Source of the DNA: JBILVQ01 sp044370375
Lineage (GTDB): Bacteria > Bacteroidota > Bacteroidia > UBA4408
Direction: 5' to 3'
DNA: 15,774 nt
NCBI GenBank assembly: GCA_044370375.1
Contig: JBILVQ010000052.1
Location: forward strand, 1 to 15,774
In this document: piece by piece, positions 1-7,896 of the stretch
Numbering within the stretch: position 1 is the first letter of the stretch
Layout of the letters: every line of letters starts with the position of its first letter
Notes under the pieces: model-generated
The model's database searches: none
Told to the model about the DNA's origin: nothing
Seen by the model: only the letters and a program-made list of their open reading frames with translations
Translations under genes and position numbers: made by a program

Positions 1-1248
1 ACCCGTCTGGCACGTCAGTTGACCACCTTGCTGGATGAATTTATTCCTGTCATTGAAGGTTCAGAAATCAATGATGATCCCTTTGCACCGCTTTCTGTTT
101 TTGGTAAGAACATGATTGCTGATTTAGGCGATAATACGCCCATTGCTTGGTGGCACAGAAGCGAAAGATATGCCGAGAAACTCGCAACACCCGATGTTAC
201 CGTTGCGGATTTGATTGGCGATGTGGATCCCATTAAGGCCGCAAATATGAAGTTGAATTATGGCGATGAAAGAACTTTGCATTTCGGCATTATTCCAAGA
301 AGCAACCGAGGTATTTTTGTCATCAATGAATTGCCCGATTTGCAACCTCGTATTCAGGTGGCGCTCTTCAACATTTTACAGGAAGGGGATATTCAAATCA
401 GAGGTTTTAAGGTGAGAATGCCGCTCGATATTCAGTTTATTTTTACGGCCAACCCCGAAGATTATACCAACCGTGGTTCTATTGTTACTCCGCTGAAAGA
501 TAGAATTGGAAGTCAGATCATCACGCATTATCCAAAAGATATTGAGGTGTCGAAAAGAATTACCAAACAAGAGGCCCGTGTGAATGATGATTTAATCAGC
601 AAAATTTATGTTTCACCGGTGGTGGAAACCATCTTAGAACAAATAGGATTTGAAGCTCGTGACAATGAATACATCGACAAGAAAAGTGGTGTTTCTGCTC
701 GCTTGAGTATTTCGGCCTACGAAAATTTAATCAGCACGGCTGAATTAAGAATGATCAAAAACAATGATGCTGTAACGGCTGTAAGGATTGGTGATTTGTT
801 TGGTGTCATTCCCGCCATTACCGGCAAAGTTGAGTTGGTGTATGAAGGGGAACAGGAAGGCCATCAATTGGTAGCACGACAACTTATTTCTAAAAGCATT
901 AGAAGCGTTTTTCCGCAGGTTTTTCCTTCTCCTGAGAAGCGAAGCAAGAAAGAAAAATCAGAAAGCCCTTACCAGGAAATTTTGGATTGGTTTTCTGCCG
1001 GCAATGTGCTTGATTTGATGAGTCTGCAAAAAGATATTGATTTCCGCAAAGCCCTGCTGGAGGTGAAAGGTTTGCCCGAATTGGTGAAGAAAACAATTGG
1101 TGAATCGAATAGTCAGGAAGCTTTTTTGCTGATGGAACTTGTTTTGTTCGGACTGGTGGAATTTTCGAAGTTGAACAAGAAAGAGCTGGTGCATGGGAAT
1201 CGTTTCGATGACCTGTTTTCCAGCGTTTTAGGAAATTCTTTTTCTTAG
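1..1248 (+). CDS. Magnesium-chelatase-like / MoxR-type AAA+ ATPase, 3' part
   Basis: The reading frame is open to the left edge, so the start and the Walker A region lie outside the window; a TTG at 19 is merely internal. The visible 415 residues carry the second half of an AAA+ module. A Walker B-like strand VINELPDL lies at 319-342, the helix-2-insert-type stretch EGDIQIRGFKVRMPLD follows, the sensor-1 motif IFTANPEDY starts at 439, and the arginine-finger region DRIGSQI starts at 499. After it comes a helical C-terminal domain without a recognised enzyme motif. The pattern matches the ChlI-like proteins often annotated as magnesium chelatase in Bacteroidota. These are probably general protein-remodelling ATPases, because no chlorophyll genes accompany them. 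The Walker B aspartate is replaced by Asn (NE instead of DE). A VWA-domain partner, usual for MoxR systems, is not downstream. Family assignment is strong; the specific function is unknown. Confidence 0.88.
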   Translation, partial: TRLARQLTTLLDEFIPVIEGSEINDDPFAPLSVFGKNMIADLGDNTPIAWWHRSERYAEKLATPDVTVADLIGDVDPIKAANMKLNYGDERTLHFGIIPRSNRGIFVINELPDLQPRIQVALFNILQEGDIQIRGFKVRMPLDIQFIFTANPEDYTNRGSIVTPLKDRIGSQIITHYPKDIEVSKRITKQEARVNDDLISKIYVSPVVETILEQIGFEARDNEYIDKKSGVSARLSISAYENLISTAELRMIKNNDAVTAVRIGDLFGVIPAITGKVELVYEGEQEGHQLVARQLISKSIRSVFPQVFPSPEKRSKKEKSESPYQEILDWFSAGNVLDLMSLQKDIDFRKALLEVKGLPELVKKTIGESNSQEAFLLMELVLFGLVEFSKLNKKELVHGNRFDDLFSSVLGNSFS

Positions 1249-1272
1249 TGTATTTCTCTGTAGGTAAATTTC

Positions 1273-1280
1273 TACTTTTG
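1273..1280 (+). promoter_or_regulatory. Candidate Bacteroidota -7 promoter element (TACTTTTG)
   Basis: The octamer TACTTTTG fits the Bacteroidota -7 consensus TAnnTTTG and ends 20 bases before the ATG of the AIM24-family gene. No clear TTG at the -33 position is seen at the usual spacing. It would give a very short leader and a transcription unit separate from the ATPase gene. Confidence 0.42.
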
Positions 1281-1299
1281 TGGAAATATTTACAGAAAA

Positions 1300-2094
1300 A
1301 TGAAAACAAATCATGAAATAGATTACCGCATTTTTGGTGAAGAAATGCAGTGTGTTGAAATTGAACTCGACCCCCAAGAAACAGTTATTGCCGAAGCCGG
1401 AAGTTTTATGATGATGGACAATGAAGTCCAGATGGAAACTATTTTTGGTGACGGTTCTAAAAGTGAAGGTGGTTTTATGTCTAAGATTTTCTCTGCCGGT
1501 AAACGTTTGCTTACAGGTGAGAGTTTATTCATGACAGCCTTTACCAACATGGGCGTTGGCAAAAAACGCGCAACTTTCGCTTCGCCTTATCCGGGTAAAA
1601 TTATTCCTTTGGATTTACATCAAATGCAGGGCAAGGTTATTTGTCAAAAGGATGCATTTCTTTGCGCTGCCAAAGGGGTAAGTGTTGGCATTGAGTTTCA
1701 GCGTAAGTTAGGAACCGGTTTGTTTGGTGGTGAAGGCTTCATCATGCAAAAATTAGAAGGAGATGGAATGGCCTTCGTTCATGCCGGTGGAACCATTATT
1801 GAAAAGAAACTAATGCCCGGTGAGACCCTTAAAATTGATACGGGTTGTATTGTTGCCTTTACCAGCAATGTGGATTATGATATAAAGTTTGTAGGCGGTA
1901 TTAAGAATACCATTTTCGGTGGCGAAGGTTTGTTTTTTGCAACGCTTACCGGTCCGGGTTCTGTTTGGATTCAATCTTTGCCCATCAGTCGTTTGGCCAG
2001 TCGTATCCTTCAATACGGCAGTGTTGGCGGCCGAAAAGAGGAGGGTAGTATTTTAGGCGGATTAGGAAATTTGTTGGATGGCGATGGCAGATAG
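1300..2094 (+). CDS. TIGR00266 / AIM24 family protein
   Basis: This 264-residue protein matches the TIGR00266 family (AIM24, formerly DUF124), a beta-rich fold of unknown biochemical role found in bacteria and, as a distant relative, in mitochondria. Visible family features are the N-terminal IEAEAGSFMMM-like stretch (here VIAEAGSFMMMDN), glycine-rich segments such as GGEGFIMQKLEGDG and GGEGLFFATLTGPG, and a C-terminal tail rich in Gly, Ser and Leu. There is no signal peptide or membrane segment, so it should be cytoplasmic. The ATG at 1300 lies 51 bases after the ATPase stop and just behind a -7 promoter element. Its end overlaps the start of the next gene by 17 bp. A terminator-like hairpin begins 15 bases beyond its stop, inside the next gene. 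The family call is firm; the function is not known. Confidence 0.93.
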   Translation: MKTNHEIDYRIFGEEMQCVEIELDPQETVIAEAGSFMMMDNEVQMETIFGDGSKSEGGFMSKIFSAGKRLLTGESLFMTAFTNMGVGKKRATFASPYPGKIIPLDLHQMQGKVICQKDAFLCAAKGVSVGIEFQRKLGTGLFGGEGFIMQKLEGDGMAFVHAGGTIIEKKLMPGETLKIDTGCIVAFTSNVDYDIKFVGGIKNTIFGGEGLFFATLTGPGSVWIQSLPISRLASRILQYGSVGGRKEEGSILGGLGNLLDGDGR

Positions 2095-3343
2095 TAAATT
2101 GTTAATTATAAAAAAGGGTCCGCTTCGGGCCTTTTTTTATGCATTGTTTTTTTTGGTTTTTGCCGAAACAATGCAAGCCCAACCGGCTTATGTTTTTTCT
2201 GATCAAGGTGAAGAAAAATTGGCCAAAGGGGATGTTGCAGGTGCCTTGAAAGATTTTGATGCTGCCATTAAAGCAGATTCAAAACATGCGCTTTCTTATG
2301 CCCGCCGTGGCCGTGCTCATGCCCTTAATGGTCGCAAAGATCTTGCTCAGGCCGATTGGACCAAAGCCATTCAACTCAAAGGCGATTTGGCTGAGGCTTA
2401 CCTTTATCGTTCTGATTTTTATCTGAAAAACAATGACAAGGTAAAGGCACTGGCTGATTTAAACAAGTTGATAGATTTGGATCCTTCTAATAAATCGGCT
2501 TACGAGAATCGTGGCTACGCCCTGAAAGAAACAGGTGATGCAACCAAAGCACTGGATGATTTTAACAAGGCCATTTCGATGGGGGTCAGCAACGAAAAGA
2601 TTTTATTGTCTCGTGCCGAATTGCTGCTGAAAAAAGAAACCGGCAAGGCCATGCAGGATTTGAATGCGGTTTTAAAACTGAATCCTAAAAATGTAAAAGC
2701 GCTGGAGTTAAGGGCTCAGGCTTATTTCAACACACGCAAGTTTGATGAAGCATTGAAAGACCTTGAGGCCTGGCATGCTGTTGAGGGAAACAAAGAAGCG
2801 CTGTGTGCCATGCGTGTGCAGATTTATGCTTTGGTAGGACAAGCAGATAAATCTTTGCCTGATTTGAATTATTTGATTGATCAGTTAAAGTCGAAGGACA
2901 AAAATTATTTGGCCTTGCGGGCTGATGCCAATGTGGCCAAAGGCGATGCTGCTGCTGCACTGAAGGACATCAACAAATTGATTTTAATGGAGAAAGAATC
3001 ACCCGAATGGTTGATCAAACGTGCCGAGATTTATTTGCAACAAGGAAAATCAAAGGAACCAATGGCCATCAACGATCTAAAAAAAGCCATTGCGATTGAT
3101 CCGAATAATATTCATGCTTACGAAAGGTTAAGCGCTTTGTATGTGAATGCGAATAAATGGGACGAGGGTATGGAAGCCTGCGATAAGGCCATTGCCTTGA
3201 AAGAAACACCTGATTTATTTTACTTGCGAAGCAAATGCCACTTCAAAAAGGGGAATACGAAATCAAGTTGTAAAGATTTGGAAAAGGCCCGCCAGTTGGG
3301 CCACCCGGAAGCAGCCAAAGACATGGCAACCATTTGTCGTTAA
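2078..3343 (+). CDS. Secreted tetratricopeptide-repeat (TPR) protein
   Basis: The 421-residue product starts with a signal peptide: a basic n-region with KK and R between residues 12 and 17, a hydrophobic stretch at about 18-29, and a likely cleavage at MQA|QP near residue 34. The rest is built almost wholly of about ten 34-residue TPR units. Examples are the segment from about residue 40 (KGDVAGALKDFDAAIKADS), the one with ATKALDDFNKAI, and a late one with INDLKKAIAIDPNN. The protein ends with a Cys-containing SSCKDLEKARQLGH motif common in Bacteroidota TPR proteins. It is likely periplasmic or outer-membrane associated and acts as a protein-interaction scaffold; no enzyme domain is visible. 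ATGs at 2078 and 2084 and a TTG at 2099 could all start it; all keep the signal peptide. An intrinsic-terminator-like hairpin lies inside its signal-peptide codons, which is odd. Confidence 0.9.
   Translation: MAMADSKLLIIKKGPLRAFFYALFFLVFAETMQAQPAYVFSDQGEEKLAKGDVAGALKDFDAAIKADSKHALSYARRGRAHALNGRKDLAQADWTKAIQLKGDLAEAYLYRSDFYLKNNDKVKALADLNKLIDLDPSNKSAYENRGYALKETGDATKALDDFNKAISMGVSNEKILLSRAELLLKKETGKAMQDLNAVLKLNPKNVKALELRAQAYFNTRKFDEALKDLEAWHAVEGNKEALCAMRVQIYALVGQADKSLPDLNYLIDQLKSKDKNYLALRADANVAKGDAAAALKDINKLILMEKESPEWLIKRAEIYLQQGKSKEPMAINDLKKAIAIDPNNIHAYERLSALYVNANKWDEGMEACDKAIALKETPDLFYLRSKCHFKKGNTKSSCKDLEKARQLGHPEAAKDMATICR
2110..2138 (+). terminator. Intrinsic terminator-like hairpin inside the TPR gene's signal-peptide codons
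   Basis: Six A residues (2110-2115) precede the left arm GGGTCCG (2116-2122). A CTT loop follows, then the right arm CGGGCCT (2126-2132) and a run of T to 2138. With the A-T pairs the stem reaches about 13 bp, including two G-U wobbles. Its position 16 bases after the AIM24-family stop is that of an ordinary terminator, yet it lies within codons about 11-21 of the next gene. It could end most upstream transcripts or act as a translation-sensitive attenuator. Confidence 0.65.
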
Positions 3344-3384
3344 AAAAAGAAAAGCATGAATCAATTCATGCTTTTCTTTTTTTT
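3342..3384. terminator. Bidirectional intrinsic terminator between converging genes
   Basis: A perfect 19-bp inverted repeat (3342-3360 with 3365-3383) encloses the 4-base loop TCAA. The core is GAAAAGCATGAA, flanked by seven A residues on the left and a run of T on the right, so each strand gives a stem followed by a U tract. It starts within the stop codon of the TPR gene and ends 15 bases before the stop of the leftward T9SS gene, so it should terminate both. Confidence 0.93.
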
Positions 3385-3398
3385 GGTAAAATCGATAA

Positions 3399-4298
3399 TT
3401 ATTGTTTGATGATTTTTTGGGTACTAAGCCCCTTCTTTCCCTTTATTTGTAAAAGGTAAACGCCTTTGGGTAAATCATTCAGTTCAACGATGAGTTTGTT
3501 ACCCTGTTGTTGTAAATATACTTCACAGTTTTTTCCTGCAAGATCACTTAAGCTGCATTGAACATTGCTTGCTTCTTCCTTTAATTCAACGAAAAATAGA
3601 TTTTCAGCAGGATTTGGATACACCATATTTTGTTCCTCCATGGTTGCTGAAGGAATTTTACTAATTACAGTAGGGCAGCTTCCTACGCCATACTGAGGAT
3701 AATAGGTAGTGTCTTCAATGCTCATGCATTCAAGCTTTAACTGGTAATTGGAAACATTGGGCCAGTGTTCGAAGAACAGTCCCTGATGATTGCCAATGCC
3801 CGAAATCCATACTCCGGCAATGCGCAAACGATATTGTCCGTTTACTTCTACGGAATCATTGCCAATGTTGGGTAAGATCAATTGGCCCAGCTGGGTCATT
3901 CCATCAAAAGGACTTTCAAAAAAAATCTCGTTAATCGTATCTCCCGGTTGCGCAGAGAAATCGTATAGTAAGTACTCTTGTGCAGAATCGGCCGGGAAGT
4001 ACATAATTTTCTGATTTACTTCTCTAAGGCCGCCTTTGTAATTCCCTCCGCAGTAAAACAACTGAGAATAGGTATTGCTGTTAATGACCGTGTCGGCACC
4101 CGGCATGCAATATTCTTTTACACCAATTAAATTGTAGGTTGGAATGGGATTTCCCGGTTGCCAAAGCCATTCACCAACAGTATTCACCCAGATGGTTCCT
4201 GAATCAGGAAAGGGGACATAGGTTTAGGCATTCATTTTTGTTGTGTTCATTAAGAACAGGCTCATCATGAGCGTTAGTAGGTAATTGGTTTTTTTCAT
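3399..4298 (-). pseudogene. T9SS-sorted secreted protein, interrupted by an in-frame TAA at the signal-peptide end
   Basis: Reading leftward from the ATG at 4298, the frame encodes a typical signal peptide (MKKTNYLLTL, then a hydrophobic core, ending KMNA). It then meets TAA at 4226-4224 and continues in the same frame, as TYVPFPDSGTIWVNTVGEW, to the stop at 3399. The expected residue after NA is Gln, and CAA to TAA is one change. The mature part has the pattern of a widespread family of small Bacteroidota secreted proteins: EYLLYDFSAQPGDTI followed by VWISGIGNHQGL. A C-terminal type A T9SS sorting domain follows, from about MVYPNPAENLFFVEL to GVYLLQIKGKKGLSTQKIIKQ. The longest uninterrupted piece starts at a GTG (4187) and lacks any export signal, which makes the sorting domain useless. 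The ATG overlaps the kinase stop as ATGA, so the gene is translationally coupled. A recent nonsense mutation or a sequencing/assembly error are the two main explanations. Confidence 0.82.
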
Positions 4299-6523
4299 GG
4301 GTAGGTATTGATGGGTTTATTTTCAGTATTGACCAAGGTTTGAAATAACTTTTCAATTTCAATGGGTTTGCGAAGAAATCCGTTGAAGTATCCGCTGCCG
4401 TGAAATTGATTTTCGGCTGTAATGTCGGCAGTGAGCGCAAAAATTGGTGTTTCGTGGTTTGGATTTTCTTGATGACGGATATGGGTTGTGGCTTCAAATC
4501 CATTCATTTCCGGCATGTGAATATCCATTAAAATAACATCGTACTTTTTGAGTTTAGATAATTTTATGGCCTCAAATCCATCATAGGCCGGCTCAACAAT
4601 AACGCCCCATTTTTCTAGTAATTTGGTGGCTACCATCGAATTCACCGTATTATCTTCAACCAACAAAATGTTTTTTCCGATGAGGGAACCCGGATGTACT
4701 GAAACCGTTTCGAAAGGATTATGAGTGGGAGTCAGTTGAAGATCAAAATGGAAAGTAGAGCCCTCATCTTTGTTGTTGCCAATGATGATTTGACTTTGGT
4801 ACAATTCAACCAGTTTTTTTACGATGGCCAAACCCAAGCCAGAACCTCCATGTTTGCGGGTTGTTACGGCCGAAGGCTGAATAAAGCGCTCAAATATTTC
4901 TTTTTTGTAATCTTCCGGAATGCCAGGTCCGGTGTCTTTCACAACAAAACGAATGATATGTTCTTTTTCCTTGATTTCGATGGGATAAATTTCCAAGGTG
5001 ACAATTCCTTTTTCTGTGTATTTTATGGCATTGCTTAATAAATTTCCGAGTATCTGTGAAACTTTCGTTTCATCCAATGTATAATATTCAGATAATTCTT
5101 TGGCAATGGCCGACCGAAAGGCAAGGTTTTTCTGGATGGCCAGTTTATGATAGGTATTGGTTAGGTTATTGGCAAGAAAAAATAAATTGCAAGGAACAGG
5201 TGTAAGTTTTACTTTTCCTGCTTCCAGTTTGGTGAAATCGAGGATGTCGTTGACGATGTTCAATAAATGATTCGAGGAAGATTTCAAGGATTCGATCAAT
5301 TGTTTTTGCTCCTGCGAGATATGTTGGTCGCTTAACAAGGATGAAATTGTAATTAAAGCATTGAGTGGTGTTCTTATTTCATGACTCATGGTAGAAAGAA
5401 ATTCTTGTTTCACCTTTGCTGTATGTTCCGCCCGCTTTTGTTTTTCTACAATCTCGAGTTTTTCTTTTTCCACCGTGGCCTCTCGCTGAACCGCTTCTAC
5501 TTTCATTAACAACTCATAGTTTTCAATGATTTTAAATGTTTGGGTATTGATTACTTTGTCTTTTTCCAACATATACAACTCCAGGTAATACAAAGCTTTG
5601 GTGGGGTTGTTTTCTTTTTGGTGAACCTTATACAATAAGTGATAACATTTGAATTGAATAATGGCCATTTTAAACTGAACCGTAAATTCAAGTCCTTTTT
5701 GTAGAATCTCCTTGGCGGCTCCGTATTTGCCCATTTGAAGAAACAAGTTACCAAGTTTGTAATAACACAAGCCGCGTCCCAAAGCCTCACCTGATTCTTC
5801 ATGGATGGCTAATGCCTCTTTAAAATCTCTTTCCGCTTCTTCATACAATTTCATTTTGGTAAAAACCTTCCCCCTGCCATAAAGCGCGAAGGCAGAACCC
5901 CTGACATCACCGCTTTCAAGTTTCATCCGGTAGGATTCTTCAATCATCGCCAGCGATTCTTCCATCTTGTTTTGGTTCAAAAGAATTCCGGAAAGAGGAT
6001 TGAAGGCATTTGAAACCAGATTGGGGTCCTTTGCCAAGCGTCCTGCATCTATCGCATTTTCATAGGATTTTATGGCATTGTTGTCATCGCCATAGTATTC
6101 AAAGATGGTACCCATCGCTTTGTAGGTGCGGGCAAGGTTGGGTTGATCATCGTATTTTTTATAGATGGTTAAGCAATCTAATAAGTAAACCAATCCAAGG
6201 TGAAAGTTATCGGTTTTATAACAAATGCCACCCAAACTATACTTGGCATCCGCAATGCCCTTCTCATCGTTCAACTTTTCGTATTCCAGGATGGCTTCTT
6301 CCGCCATTTTCTGCGAGACAAAATATTCTCCTCTGATCATGTTGAAAAGAGAAAGTTCGCTCAGGCTTTTGGCAATGTACTTACGATGGTTTTGGGTACG
6401 ACTCTTCTCCAAGACTTTTTCAGCCAATGCAATGCTACCCTTAAGATTTTTTATTCTTAAGGCATGCGCCTCCTGGAGCATTTGCTCCAACGCTTCCTCT
6501 TCGGCATTATATTCGGTGGTCAT
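4295..6523 (-). CDS. Soluble TPR-containing hybrid histidine kinase with receiver domain
   Basis: The protein is 742 residues from the ATG at 6523. Residues 1-330 are TPR-like helical repeats (for example LYEEAERDFKEALAIHEESGE). A charged coiled coil with KVEAVQREATVEKEKLE leads into HisKA with FLSTMSHEIRTPLNAL (phosphoacceptor His at about 381). The HATPase domain has the N box NLLSNAIKYT, the G1 box DTGPGIP, the F box IFERF and the G2 box GGSGLGLAI. The C-terminal receiver has the acidic pair in LLVEDN, phospho-Asp at about 667 in ILMDIHMPEMNG, Thr in ALTAD and Lys in FLRKP. No transmembrane segment is seen, so it should sense cytoplasmic signals through the TPRs. An in-frame ATG at 6607 would add 28 residues with a degenerate signal-like stretch. 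I prefer 6523 because a -7 element (6550-6557) lies between the two starts. Its stop overlaps the next gene's start as ATGA. No separate response regulator or HPt protein is adjacent. Confidence 0.92.
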   Translation of the reverse strand: MTTEYNAEEEALEQMLQEAHALRIKNLKGSIALAEKVLEKSRTQNHRKYIAKSLSELSLFNMIRGEYFVSQKMAEEAILEYEKLNDEKGIADAKYSLGGICYKTDNFHLGLVYLLDCLTIYKKYDDQPNLARTYKAMGTIFEYYGDDNNAIKSYENAIDAGRLAKDPNLVSNAFNPLSGILLNQNKMEESLAMIEESYRMKLESGDVRGSAFALYGRGKVFTKMKLYEEAERDFKEALAIHEESGEALGRGLCYYKLGNLFLQMGKYGAAKEILQKGLEFTVQFKMAIIQFKCYHLLYKVHQKENNPTKALYYLELYMLEKDKVINTQTFKIIENYELLMKVEAVQREATVEKEKLEIVEKQKRAEHTAKVKQEFLSTMSHEIRTPLNALITISSLLSDQHISQEQKQLIESLKSSSNHLLNIVNDILDFTKLEAGKVKLTPVPCNLFFLANNLTNTYHKLAIQKNLAFRSAIAKELSEYYTLDETKVSQILGNLLSNAIKYTEKGIVTLEIYPIEIKEKEHIIRFVVKDTGPGIPEDYKKEIFERFIQPSAVTTRKHGGSGLGLAIVKKLVELYQSQIIIGNNKDEGSTFHFDLQLTPTHNPFETVSVHPGSLIGKNILLVEDNTVNSMVATKLLEKWGVIVEPAYDGFEAIKLSKLKKYDVILMDIHMPEMNGFEATTHIRHQENPNHETPIFALTADITAENQFHGSGYFNGFLRKPIEIEKLFQTLVNTENKPINTYP

Positions 6524-6549
6524 GGGTTGAGCGGTACAATTGCCTATAC

Positions 6550-6557
6550 CAAAGGTA
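6550..6557 (-). promoter_or_regulatory. Candidate -7 promoter element (TACCTTTG, minus strand) for the kinase gene
   Basis: On the minus strand this octamer fits TAnnTTTG and ends 26 bases before the ATG at 6523. It lies downstream of the alternative start at 6607, so if it is used the longer protein cannot be made. No convincing -33 TTG is visible at 17-23 bases. The rest of 6558-6781, between the kinase and the aminotransferase, shows nothing else I can support. Confidence 0.42.
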
Positions 6558-6781
6558 ATAAAATAATGGAAGTATAGCGCTTGATGGCCGACCAAAAAAC
6601 ATGGCAAGGCTTATTTTACCGAATATAATTTATTCAAACCCTTATCAACCCTTGTTTTTATTCCGGATCTTGCTTTCCCTTGTAAGGTAGGACAGTAGAA
6701 GGATGATGGTAATTTTTTACGATTGTAAGGCGAAAAGCAACATGGTTTTTGCTTATAAAATCGGCTCTGATTCGCGAGCTG

Positions 6782-7888
6782 CTAGGCTATTAAGCTTTCT
6801 TTGATGGCAAGGTCTATGTTTTTTAAACCCCTTTCAAATTGTTCTTCTGTCGGCCAACCGAATCCTATCCGCATGTATTCATCCGGCATTTCGAACCAAT
6901 GCCCTGGTCCAACCATGGTCTTGTATTTTTCTTCTAGTATTTGATAAAATTTTTTGATATCAACATTAGCAGTAATTCTTGGAAAAGCAACCACACCACC
7001 CATTGGAGCTATGCCTTTCATGGATGGATGTTCATGGATCCAGGTGGTATATACTTTTAGATTGTTTTGAATTCTTTTTTGAATGGGAATGAAGTGCTCC
7101 TTTTTTCTTTTGTAATAAACATAAGCAAGGGTTTCATCCAGAATGGAATTGCAAATAATTATCTGTTCTTTGGCCGCTAAAAATTTTTCCATCAATTCTT
7201 TGTTCTTACAAGCGATCCAACCTATTCTCAAACCGGGTAATCCAAAGGCTTTAGAAACTGAACTTACAGTAATAACATGTGAAGATAAACTTGCTGCTAC
7301 GCTTGTTTTTTCTAATAAAGACAAATCTCGGTAGGTCTCATCTACCAGCAGCATACTGCCATTCTTTTTCGAAATTTCTACCAAATATTTCAGGGTTCCC
7401 TCGTCAAACATTCTTCCGGTAGGATTGTGTGGTTGGGTAATGCTGATCAAATCATACTTTCTTTTCGACAGCATTTCTTCTAATACTTTTTTTTCAGCAT
7501 GAAAACCATCCACTTCCTTTAACATCAGCTGATCAATGTTGCAACCAATGGCCCTTGGTGTTTCAATGTTGGTAGCATAATTCGGCCATTCTACCAATAG
7601 GTTGGATGTTGGTTCCAATAAGGTTGTACTGATAATGAAAAGGGCTCCTGCAGCCCCGGGAGTCAATAGTATTTCATCTTCGTGCATGCCATATTCTTCG
7701 GCAATTAATTTTCTTAAACCACCATGACCCCAATGGTCGCCATAGAGCAAATCAATTTCCTGTCCTTGCAACAATTCAAGGTTTAGCCTTGTATCGCTCA
7801 CCGAACTCTCTGCCAAATTGCAGTCGATACTTGCATATCCTTTTTGTTCAGGCGATTCAACCTCTATGGGCATTCTTTTGTAATCCAT
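6782..7888 (-). CDS. PLP-dependent class I/II aminotransferase
   Basis: This 368-residue fold-type I aminotransferase belongs with the broad aspartate/aromatic aminotransferase group (COG0436-like). Visible landmarks are the cofactor-phosphate loop TPGAAGAL near 76-83, NPTG at 155-158, DETYRDL with Asp183 and Tyr186 contacting the pyridine ring, and SSVSKAFGLPGLRIGW with the Schiff-base Lys213. A C-terminal YMRIGFG carries Arg340, the usual substrate-carboxylate ligand. All catalytic residues are therefore present, and the substrate should be an alpha-amino acid or keto acid; the exact one is not predictable. It is the last gene of the leftward operon, starting 8 bases after the GH20 stop. 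It is not NagB (glucosamine-6-phosphate deaminase), which is a different fold. No strong terminator follows it; a weak 6-bp AAGCAA/TTGCTT stem sits at 6735-6754. Confidence 0.9.
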   Translation of the reverse strand: MDYKRMPIEVESPEQKGYASIDCNLAESSVSDTRLNLELLQGQEIDLLYGDHWGHGGLRKLIAEEYGMHEDEILLTPGAAGALFIISTTLLEPTSNLLVEWPNYATNIETPRAIGCNIDQLMLKEVDGFHAEKKVLEEMLSKRKYDLISITQPHNPTGRMFDEGTLKYLVEISKKNGSMLLVDETYRDLSLLEKTSVAASLSSHVITVSSVSKAFGLPGLRIGWIACKNKELMEKFLAAKEQIIICNSILDETLAYVYYKRKKEHFIPIQKRIQNNLKVYTTWIHEHPSMKGIAPMGGVVAFPRITANVDIKKFYQILEEKYKTMVGPGHWFEMPDEYMRIGFGWPTEEQFERGLKNIDLAIKESLIA

Positions 7889-7896
7889 AATGTGTT

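Noticed and set aside
899..1309. Leftward 136-codon open frame overlapping the ATPase gene end
   Set aside because: It is antisense to a well-conserved coding region, has low-complexity Lys/Phe-rich composition with no domain, and has no promoter-like element.
4204..4503. Leftward 99-codon open frame at the kinase/T9SS junction
   Set aside because: It is out of frame with the receiver domain of the kinase, whose conserved motifs (ILMDIHMPEMNG, LRKP) show which frame is real.
6010..6530. Several overlapping rightward open frames opposite the kinase N-terminal TPR region
   Set aside because: The TPR pattern is clear on the minus strand; the plus-strand products show no recognisable features.
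6735..6754. Possible terminator after the aminotransferase (AAGCAA/TTGCTT stem)
   Set aside because: The stem is only 6 bp and AT-rich with an 8-base loop and a short T run, too weak to list as a terminator.
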